A stretch of 12,048 nt of DNA from an uncultured Carnobacterium sp. GTDB taxonomy: Bacteria > Bacillota > Bacilli > Lactobacillales > Aerococcaceae. Both the position numbers and the translations under genes were made by a program. This document shows, piece by piece, positions 7,425 through 12,048 of this stretch. A model generated the notes under the pieces. It was not told where the DNA came from, ran no database searches, and was given only the letters and a program-made list of their open reading frames with translations. The stretch covers positions 1 to 12,048 of the forward strand of contig CALCML010000017.1 of assembly GCA_937967765.1 (NCBI GenBank), written 5' to 3'. Position 1 is the first letter of the stretch. The number at the start of each line of letters is the position of its first letter.

Positions 7425-8063
7425 TTAATCGACTTTATAGTACATCAATGTTTTGATAGTTTTGCCGTCTGTTACGGTTTGCGTACCGTAAATACGGTCT
7501 TTAGAAATATCTGATTGGTCTTTGTCACCAGACATTACACCGTAAGTGAGCTCTACATTTTTAGGGATGAATGAGAATACGGCGCCTCCCACAAATGCAT
7601 TTTCATTGCCTTCTGGAACCATAATCCAGTTGAGAAGTCCTTCTTGGAATTGTTGTTCGGTAATACCAACTTTAAATGTTTTTCCACCAGAAGTAATATT
7701 TCCATCTTTATCAATGTGGAACTCCCATCCAGCAGAGTTTCTCCATGTTCCGGCTACGCTACGGAAGTCCCCTTGTTTCATCGCTTGGATATCCATGGAT
7801 GAAGGAGCAGGCGCTTCGGCAGGAACGGCTACTTTTTCAGTAGATACAGTCTTTGGAACGGGAGCCGTTGCGTGCTGTGTTTCAGCAGTTGTTGCAACGA
7901 TTGTCGTTGGAGCTTCAGTAGTACTTGTCGTTGTTTGTTTCGTTGTTGTTGTGCTTTGAGTAGTCGTCGTTTGTGCTTGAGTGGTTGTGTCTTCTTTCTT
8001 TTGGAAAAATGAACAGCCAGCTAAAACCAATGCGACTAAAATCAAAGAAATTGATTTTTTCAT
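7425..8063 (-). CDS. Lipoprotein with Thr-rich linker and DUF6287-like domain
   Basis: This 212-residue secreted lipoprotein has unknown function. The signal peptide (1-16) ends in the lipobox L14-A-G-C17. Residues 25-89 are a low-complexity tether made largely of Thr, with Gln, Lys, Ala, Val and Pro, which would carry the folded part through the cell wall. Residues 90-125 (MDIQAMKQGDFRSVAGTW, then GWEFHIDKDGNI) match my recollection of the DUF6287 domain of streptococcal and related lipoproteins, which carry an N-terminal hydrophobic anchor and a short domain centred on GDFxSxxGTW. The C-terminal half (to residue 212) is beta-rich. The ribosome site AGGAGG lies 8 nt upstream of the ATG. It is monocistronic, with its own promoter and terminator, and its link to neighbours is unclear. 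Confidence 0.8.
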   Translation of the reverse strand: MKKSISLILVALVLAGCSFFQKKEDTTTQAQTTTTQSTTTTKQTTTSTTEAPTTIVATTAETQHATAPVPKTVSTEKVAVPAEAPAPSSMDIQAMKQGDFRSVAGTWRNSAGWEFHIDKDGNITSGGKTFKVGITEQQFQEGLLNWIMVPEGNENAFVGGAVFSFIPKNVELTYGVMSGDKDQSDISKDRIYGTQTVTDGKTIKTLMYYKVD

Positions 8064-8087
8064 AGGGATTCCTCCTTTTACACGTTT

Positions 8088-8116
8088 ATTATACTACTAA
8101 TTCATATTTTAATATA
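8088..8116 (-). promoter_or_regulatory. Probable promoter of the lipoprotein gene
   Basis: On the minus strand a perfect TATAAT (complement of 8088-8093) lies 24 bp upstream of the ATG. The position 17 bp further upstream reads TATATT (complement of 8111-8116), a weak -35. The -10 is convincing, the -35 is not. Confidence 0.45.
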
Positions 8117-8134
8117 GATACAAAGGTCATTTCT

Positions 8135-8163
8135 TTGACAAAGGGAGAATATAGGAGTATGGT
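8135..8163 (+). promoter_or_regulatory. Sigma-A promoter of the M-box/mgtA transcript
   Basis: A perfect TTGACA (8135-8140) is followed after 17 bp by TATGGT (8158-8163), matching four of six consensus bases. A start near 8170 would place the transcript's 5' end right at the beginning of the M-box aptamer. It faces away from the lipoprotein promoter, about 20 bp from that promoter's -35 region. Confidence 0.6.
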
Positions 8164-8171
8164 GAGGATGT

Positions 8172-8310
8172 AAATCGGTAGGTGAGACTACCATGGAGAT
8201 ACGGATGACTACCGCAAAATAGTGGAGACACTATGCGTTGGTTAGCAGCCTCTGTCGTGAAGGCAGAGACTAATGTCATTTCATCGCTCCATGATGTTAA
8301 AGCTTGAACG
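8172..8310 (+). promoter_or_regulatory. M-box (ykoK leader) Mg2+ riboswitch aptamer
   Basis: The M-box is an RNA that binds several Mg2+ ions and, when Mg2+ is plentiful, lets a downstream terminator form so that Mg2+ transporter genes are shut off. The hallmark string GGTGAGAC (8181-8188), then ATGGAGATACGG (8193-8204), ACTACCGCAAAA (8208-8219), and the closing strand CTCCATGATGTTAAAGCTT (8287-8305) line up with the B. subtilis mgtE leader. CATGGAG (8192-8198) pairs with CTCCATG (8287-8293), the equivalent of the P2 helix. A further hairpin, GCCTCTG/CAGAGAC (8248-8270 region), caps one arm. The gene below it is a Mg2+-transport ATPase, fully consistent. Consensus is remembered, not searched. 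Confidence 0.9.
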
Positions 8311-8358
8311 AAAAAATGAGAATTGTTTATTTGGTAAGCATCTTGTCGCGTTTAAGCT
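8301..8358 (+). promoter_or_regulatory. Putative antiterminator helix of the M-box switch
   Basis: AGCTTGAACG (8301-8310), the 3' strand of the M-box, is complementary over all ten positions (one G-U) to CGTTTAAGCT (8349-8358), which is the loop of the terminator hairpin. Forming this helix traps the terminator's 5' arm (8336-8347) inside a loop before the 3' arm is transcribed, so it should prevent termination. In M-boxes the aptamer's 3' strand is freed when Mg2+ is low, so the direction of control fits. Confidence 0.55.
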
Positions 8359-8375
8359 ATGACAAGGTGCTTTTT
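8336..8375 (+). terminator. Riboswitch-controlled intrinsic terminator
   Basis: AAGCATCTTGTC (8336-8347) pairs with GACAAGGTGCTT (8361-8372), 12 bp with one G-U pair and a 13-nt loop, running into TTTTT (8371-8375). It follows the M-box by 26 nt and precedes mgtA, so it is the expression platform, active when Mg2+ is sufficient. Confidence 0.85.
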
Positions 8376-8400
8376 CATTTGCCAAAAACTTTTAGAAAGA

Positions 8401-8475
8401 GGGTGATCATATGCCAGGACCGGAGAGTCAAACGAAACAAATTAATGAGCGAAGGGAAGAGTGCGATGATCACCC
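8401..8475 (+). repeat. 10-bp perfect inverted repeat masking the small ORF's ribosome site
   Basis: GGGTGATCAT (8401-8410) is perfectly complementary to ATGATCACCC (8466-8475). The left arm covers the ribosome binding site of the 27-codon ORF up to the base before its ATG; the right arm lies in its codons 19-22. In RNA this helix would block initiation on the small ORF, and a ribosome travelling along it would open the helix. Confidence 0.65.
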
Positions 8476-8494
8476 GGAGCTTCGCCTAAACTAA
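8411..8494 (+). CDS. Putative 27-residue leader peptide upstream of mgtA
   Basis: A short open frame, ATG at 8411 to TAA at 8492-8494, lies between the riboswitch terminator and mgtA. Its ribosome site is strong: AGAGGGTGATC, with GAGG at 8399-8402 and 8-nt spacing. The peptide begins MPGPES, is very polar, has clusters RREE and EECDDHPE, and ends LRLN. It has no membrane segment. Its GC content (41 of 84 bases) and codons such as CGG-like CCG, CGA, AGG and CGC differ from the neighbouring genes, suggesting that RNA structure constrains the sequence. The stop lies 16 nt before the mgtA ATG and 4 nt before mgtA's GAGG, so a terminating ribosome would sit on that site. Proline and acidic N-terminal codons destabilise translating ribosomes at low Mg2+ in the enterobacterial MgtL leader; a similar sensing role here is inference. 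No homologue is recognised. Confidence 0.5.
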   Translation: MPGPESQTKQINERREECDDHPELRLN

Positions 8495-8507
8495 AAACGA
8501 GGTGAAG
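8480..8507 (+). promoter_or_regulatory. Hairpin masking the mgtA ribosome binding site, with a competing helix
   Basis: CTTCGCCT (8480-8487), in codons 24-26 of the small ORF, pairs with AGGTGAAG (8500-8507), eight pairs with one G-U and a 12-nt loop. The right arm is the mgtA ribosome site. The same left arm can instead pair, as CTTCGC (8480-8485), with GCGAAG (8449-8454), which would free the site. The two helices are mutually exclusive, so ribosome position on the small ORF could decide mgtA translation. Confidence 0.5.
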
Positions 8508-8510
8508 ACT

Positions 8511-11168
8511 ATGAAAACAGCAAAAGAAAGATTAGATTTAGCATTGATGAATCCAATGGCAGATGTTCTAGAAGCGTTAGGCACATCTGTAAAAGGACTC
8601 ACTGAAGAACAAGTAGAAACACTCCGCGAAACATATGGAGAAAACAAAATTACAAAGGCTAAAGAAGATCCAATTTGGAAAAAGATTTATGAGTCTATTA
8701 TCAATCCATTTACGGTAATTTTACTAGTGATTGCGGTTGTCTCATTATTCACGAACGTGATTCTTGCAAAACCAGGTGAAGCAGACCCAACGACTTCCAT
8801 CATTATCGTGGTGCTCGTGGCTGTATCAGGAGCTATTCGTTTTGTTCAAGAAATGAAAAGTGACAAGGCAGCGAGTAACTTATCTAGTCTAATCGTCAAT
8901 ACAGCAACGGTTATTCGAGATGGCGAACAGATGGAAGTTCCGATTGAAGATTTAGTAGTTGGAGATATTATTAAATTAAGCGCTGGGGACATGTTGCCAG
9001 CGGATGCATTATTATTAGAAACACGTGACTTCTTTATTCAACAATCCAGCTTGACTGGTGAAAGTGAATCTGTTGAGAAAAAATCAATCTGGGTTCCAGA
9101 TGAAGAAGAAAAGAAAAAACAAGCACTCGAGAGCGAACGTTTCGTCTTTATGGGATCAAACGTTGTCAGTGGTAGTGCCTTAGCCGTTATTTTAGTCACA
9201 GGGAATGATACGATGATTGGTCGTATCGAAAAAACACTCAATACTTTCGAAGAACAAACAAGTTTCGAGAAAGAAATGAATAAAATCTCATGGCTCTTGA
9301 TTCGCTTAATGCTTGTGTTAGTGCCAGTTGTATTCTTGATTAACGGATTAACAGACGGCGACTGGTTAGAAGCAGGGGTATTTGCATTAAGTGTGGCCGT
9401 GGGATTAACTCCAGAAATGTTGCCAATGATTATTACAGCCAGCCTTGCAAAAGGGGCAGTGATCATGGCCAAAGAAAAAGTTATTATTAAAAAATTAAAT
9501 GCGATTCAAGATTTAGGGGCTATCGATATTCTTTGTACTGATAAAACAGGTACGCTTACACAAGATGAAATTATTCTTGAATACCCATTAGATATTCACG
9601 CAAATCTAGATATGGGCGTATTAAAAATTGCGTATTTAAACAGCTACTTCCAAACAGGACTTAAAAACTTATTAGACCGTGCTATCATTACACGTACGGA
9701 AAAAGAAGCCGACGAACACGAAGATCTACAAAATTTAGCAACACGTTACCAAAAGATTGATGAGTTGCCATTTGACTTCGAACGTCGTCGTATGAGCGTT
9801 ATCGTGAAAGAAGACGATGAAGCAGTGCTCGTAACAAAAGGAGCACTCGAAGAAATGCTTAGCATCTCTACTCATGTAAAAGACGGAGATGTGGTTCACC
9901 CAATTACGGATGAAATTCGCGAATCTATCCTAGAAGCAGTGAGCAGCTTAAACGAACAAGGGCTTCGCGTCCTTGGTGTGAGCCAAAAGAAATATCAAGA
10001 TATTCACCATGCCTTCACGGTTGAAGATGAATCAAATATGATTCTAATGGGTTACTTAGCCTTCCTTGATCCACCAAAACCTTCTGCAGCTCCAGCGATT
10101 CAAGCGTTGAAAGAACATGGAGTAACGACAAAGATTCTTACTGGTGACAATGAAAAAGTAACGCTAACGGTCTGTGAAAAAGTAGGGCTACCAGTAGATA
10201 AAGTCTTACTTGGTACAGAAATTGAAGATATGAGCGATGAAGAATTAGCAACAGTAGCTGAAGAAACAACGATTTTTGCAAAACTATCTCCAGAACAAAA
10301 GGCACGCATTATTCATTTACTAAAAGCGAAAGGACACAAGATTGGTTACATGGGCGACGGTATCAATGATGCGCCATCCCTAAAAGTAGCCGATGTCGGA
10401 ATTTCTGTGGACAGTGCCGTGGATATTGCCAAAGAAGTGGCGGATGTCGTTTTATTAGATAAGGACTTACTCGTTCTTGAAAAAGGATTGATTGAAGGAC
10501 GTAAAGTTTATGCGAATATGACTAAATACATTAAGATGACCGTTTCATCAAACTTCGGGAACATCTTCTCAGTATTATTCGCAAGTATTTTCTTACCATT
10601 TTTACCAATGGCACCAGTTCACTTAATCGTATTGAACTTAATTTATGATTTAAGCTGTGTGGCATTGCCATTTGATAATGTAGATGCTGACTTCTTAAAA
10701 CAACCACGCGCATGGACAGCAAGTTCCATCACACGATTCATGGCTTGGTTTGGACCAACCAGTTCTATCTTCGACATCATTACCTTTGCAGTGATGTTCT
10801 TTGGAATTGCACCAATGATTACTGGAAGCAGTTATGCATCGTCTACGAATCCAGCATTCTTCTTGATGGTCTTCCAAACAGGTTGGTTCATTGAATCTAT
10901 GTGGTCTCAAACGATGGTTATTTATATGTTACGTTCACCAAAATTACCATTCGTACAATCAAAACCAGCATTCTCATTGCTAGTGACATCCTTATTTGCT
11001 TTATTTGTTGTAACGGTTCTTCCTTACACACCACTAGCAGGACCATTAAAACTAGCACCGCTAAATGGACTATACTTCCTCGCATTAATTCTCATTATCG
11101 CAGGATATATGTTCTTAGTAACGGTTGTTAAAAAAGCGTATATTAAAAAATACAATGAATGGTTATAA
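8511..11168 (+). CDS. mgtA: Magnesium-importing P-type ATPase, MgtA type
   Basis: This 885-residue membrane ATPase of the P3B class imports Mg2+ using ATP. The actuator motif TGES is at 182-185. Membrane helix 4 carries PEMLP (301-305), the ion-path motif of Mg2+ ATPases. The phosphorylated residue is Asp344 in DKTGTLT. FDFERRRMSV in the nucleotide-binding domain and GDGINDAP (615-622) in the hinge are present. About ten membrane segments are visible, six of them after residue 670, and the C-terminus is complete. Length is close to the roughly 900 residues normal for MgtA. The start is placed at ATG 8511 because GAGGTGA (8499-8505) is its ribosome site; a GTG at 8502 lies inside that site. 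The gene is monocistronic, controlled by the M-box and terminator upstream and perhaps by the small ORF and hairpins before it. Confidence 0.95.
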   Translation: MKTAKERLDLALMNPMADVLEALGTSVKGLTEEQVETLRETYGENKITKAKEDPIWKKIYESIINPFTVILLVIAVVSLFTNVILAKPGEADPTTSIIIVVLVAVSGAIRFVQEMKSDKAASNLSSLIVNTATVIRDGEQMEVPIEDLVVGDIIKLSAGDMLPADALLLETRDFFIQQSSLTGESESVEKKSIWVPDEEEKKKQALESERFVFMGSNVVSGSALAVILVTGNDTMIGRIEKTLNTFEEQTSFEKEMNKISWLLIRLMLVLVPVVFLINGLTDGDWLEAGVFALSVAVGLTPEMLPMIITASLAKGAVIMAKEKVIIKKLNAIQDLGAIDILCTDKTGTLTQDEIILEYPLDIHANLDMGVLKIAYLNSYFQTGLKNLLDRAIITRTEKEADEHEDLQNLATRYQKIDELPFDFERRRMSVIVKEDDEAVLVTKGALEEMLSISTHVKDGDVVHPITDEIRESILEAVSSLNEQGLRVLGVSQKKYQDIHHAFTVEDESNMILMGYLAFLDPPKPSAAPAIQALKEHGVTTKILTGDNEKVTLTVCEKVGLPVDKVLLGTEIEDMSDEELATVAEETTIFAKLSPEQKARIIHLLKAKGHKIGYMGDGINDAPSLKVADVGISVDSAVDIAKEVADVVLLDKDLLVLEKGLIEGRKVYANMTKYIKMTVSSNFGNIFSVLFASIFLPFLPMAPVHLIVLNLIYDLSCVALPFDNVDADFLKQPRAWTASSITRFMAWFGPTSSIFDIITFAVMFFGIAPMITGSSYASSTNPAFFLMVFQTGWFIESMWSQTMVIYMLRSPKLPFVQSKPAFSLLVTSLFALFVVTVLPYTPLAGPLKLAPLNGLYFLALILIIAGYMFLVTVVKKAYIKKYNEWL

Positions 11169-11173
11169 TGCAA

Positions 11174-11215
11174 AAAGAGCTATCTTAACAGTTTGTTAGG
11201 ATAGCTTTTGTTTTT
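11174..11215 (+). terminator. Terminator of mgtA
   Basis: A 15-bp stem with two G-U pairs (11175-11189 with 11195-11209) has a 5-nt loop and is followed by g and TTTTT (11211-11215). It begins a few bases after the mgtA stop. Confidence 0.88.
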
Positions 11216-11222
11216 AGGAATG

Positions 11223-11231
11223 TGCTATTCT
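11223..11231 (+). promoter_or_regulatory. Possible extended -10 promoter of the OsmC gene
   Basis: TGC followed by TATTCT (11226-11231) forms an extended -10 element with no good -35; the -35 position falls inside the mgtA terminator. It lies 29 bp upstream of the OsmC-family ATG. Only the -10 supports it. Confidence 0.35.
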
Positions 11232-11260
11232 ACAAGAAGAAACTTGCATGAGGTGAGAGC

Positions 11261-11689
11261 ATGGAGAAAATTTTATATACAACAACGGCCGTTAACGAAG
11301 ACGGACTAACAGGGGTAGCGTACACTAAAGGAAATGGAGACAAAGACTTTAGCACACAGATTTCATCGCCAAGAAGTGCAGAAGCTGGGACGAACCCAGA
11401 ACAATTATTTGCCTTAGCCTATGCCACTTGTTTAAATGCGTCGATTGAATTTGTAGAAAAACGCATGAAATTAGAGCATAAGAGCAAGGTTGAAGTGAAG
11501 ATTGACTTGACATTAGATTCAGAGGGAGAAGGTTATCTTTTCCATCCATCCGTTTTTGTTGCGATGCCAGGTAGAGACGAAGCATTAGCACGCGAAATTC
11601 TAGAAGCAGCAGAACGTCAATGTCCCGTTCATAAATTATTAAAAGGAGTTACAGTTCCTCCAGTGGAACTTTCAACAGCCAATGAGTAA
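11261..11689 (+). CDS. OsmC/Ohr-family peroxide-reducing protein
   Basis: This 142-residue cytoplasmic protein is of the OsmC/Ohr superfamily, thiol peroxidases that reduce organic hydroperoxides. The two reactive cysteines are Cys57, in GTNPEQLFALAYATCL, and Cys121, in QCPVHKLL, at the spacing and in the contexts seen in Ohr proteins. The N-terminus (EKILYTTTAVNEDGLTGVAY) and the VEVKIDLTL strand also fit Ohr more than classical OsmC. The length is normal for the family. The ATG follows GAGGTGA (11250-11256). The stop overlaps the start of the acetyltransferase gene by 8 nt. No OhrR-type repressor gene is present in the window, so its control is unknown. Confidence 0.88.
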   Translation: MEKILYTTTAVNEDGLTGVAYTKGNGDKDFSTQISSPRSAEAGTNPEQLFALAYATCLNASIEFVEKRMKLEHKSKVEVKIDLTLDSEGEGYLFHPSVFVAMPGRDEALAREILEAAERQCPVHKLLKGVTVPPVELSTANE

Positions 11690-12048
11690 TGTATTGTTAA
11701 GAGTAGCAACACTTGAAGATGCAAAGGCGATTCAAGCCATCTATGCCCCTTATGTAGAAACGACAGCTATCACCTTTGAAGAAGTGGTGCCTGGCGTGGA
11801 AGAGTTTGAAGGACGTATCCAGAAAACATTAGAGAACTTTCCGTATCTGGTGTTAGAAGAGGACGGGGAAGTCGTCGGATATGCATATGCCGGACGATTC
11901 TCAGCACGTGCTGCCTTTGACTGGTCTTGCGAAGTTAGTATTTACATTAGCTTAGACCACCAAAGAAAAGGCTATGGGAAATTGTTATATGCTGCCTTAG
12001 AGGAAAAGTTGTTGGAGCTAGGGTACCAAAACATCTATGCCTGCGTAG
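11682..12048 (+). CDS. GNAT N-acetyltransferase, phosphinothricin-acetyltransferase type, cut by window edge
   Basis: An open frame starts at ATG 11682 and runs off the right edge after 122 codons with no stop. The N-terminus (LLRVATLEDAKAIQAIYAPYV, then TAITFEE) is the start of the Pat/bar-like GNAT subfamily, where the TxxTFEE motif is typical. VGYAYAGRF and the strand CEVSIYISLDH lead into the acetyl-CoA pyrophosphate-binding motif Q94-R-K-G-Y-G-K100. About 40-50 residues are missing, judged from the usual 165-175 residue length. The start overlaps the OsmC stop by 8 nt and has no clear ribosome site, so it is probably translated by coupling. Members acetylate phosphinothricin, methionine sulfoximine or other small amines; the native substrate is not readable here. 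Confidence 0.85.
   Translation, partial: MSNVLLRVATLEDAKAIQAIYAPYVETTAITFEEVVPGVEEFEGRIQKTLENFPYLVLEEDGEVVGYAYAGRFSARAAFDWSCEVSIYISLDHQRKGYGKLLYAALEEKLLELGYQNIYACV

Noticed and set aside
7546-7959. 137-codon rightward frame opposite the lipoprotein gene
   Set aside because: It is a mirror of the Thr-rich low-complexity codons (giving Val-rich protein), with no ribosome site.
8304-8489. 61-codon open frame spanning the riboswitch terminator region
   Set aside because: It starts inside the M-box 3' strand, crosses the terminator hairpin, has no ribosome site and is out of frame with the better-supported 27-codon ORF.
8502-8510. GTG start for mgtA
   Set aside because: It lies within the GAGGTGA ribosome site of ATG 8511.
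9038-9472. 144-codon leftward frame inside mgtA
   Set aside because: Antisense shadow of a strongly conserved ATPase coding region with no ribosome site or recognisable motif.

Overview
The window looks like chromosome from a low-GC Gram-positive bacterium of the order Lactobacillales. Support comes from strong AGGAGG/GAGGTGA ribosome binding sites, AT-rich codon use, lipobox lipoproteins, a LplB/YtcP/LipO-type sugar transporter, a DUF6287-type Thr-rich lipoprotein and an M-box upstream of a magnesium P-type ATPase. A Carnobacteriaceae/Aerococcaceae-type organism such as Granulicatella is my guess; the genus cannot be fixed from sequence reading alone. I see no insertion sequence, prophage, CRISPR array, tRNA or rRNA.

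Region 1 (1-7380) is a carbohydrate uptake and hydrolysis locus. A divergent membrane sensor/regulator gene, cut by the window edge, faces a rightward operon. The operon encodes two ABC permeases (LplB-like and YtcP/LplC-like), a LipO-like lipoprotein that binds the substrate, a YesL/DUF624 membrane protein and a GH31 alpha-glycosidase. The 197-bp divergent intergenic region holds a sigma-A promoter for the regulator, near-identical 18-bp direct repeats that look like activator sites, and a cre-like site inside the operon promoter. No ATPase subunit is encoded, so the transporter probably borrows a shared MsmK-type ATPase. A terminator hairpin after the binding-protein gene probably sets a step-down in expression before yesL and the GH31 gene.

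Region 2 (7381-8100) is a leftward lipoprotein gene with a Thr-rich linker and a DUF6287-like domain. It has its own terminator, which faces the operon terminator.

Region 3 (8135-11215) is the magnesium region: a promoter, an M-box (ykoK) Mg2+ riboswitch, an intrinsic terminator with a complementary putative antiterminator strand, then a 135-nt segment before the mgtA-type Mg2+-importing P-type ATPase. That segment is the most interesting part of the window. It contains an unlisted 27-codon ORF with an excellent ribosome binding site and a proline/acid-rich sequence (MPGPES start, EECDDHPE later). It also contains a 10-bp perfect inverted repeat that would mask that ribosome binding site, and an 8-bp helix that would mask the mgtA ribosome binding site using the last codons of the small ORF. 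A further alternative helix (GCGAAG/CTTCGC) competes with the mgtA-masking helix. Together these look like a second, translational Mg2+ control layer below the riboswitch, analogous in logic to the enterobacterial MgtL leader peptide. This is inference from the sequence.

Region 4 (11216-12048) has an OsmC/Ohr-family peroxide-defence gene overlapping by 8 nt a GNAT acetyltransferase gene that runs off the right edge.
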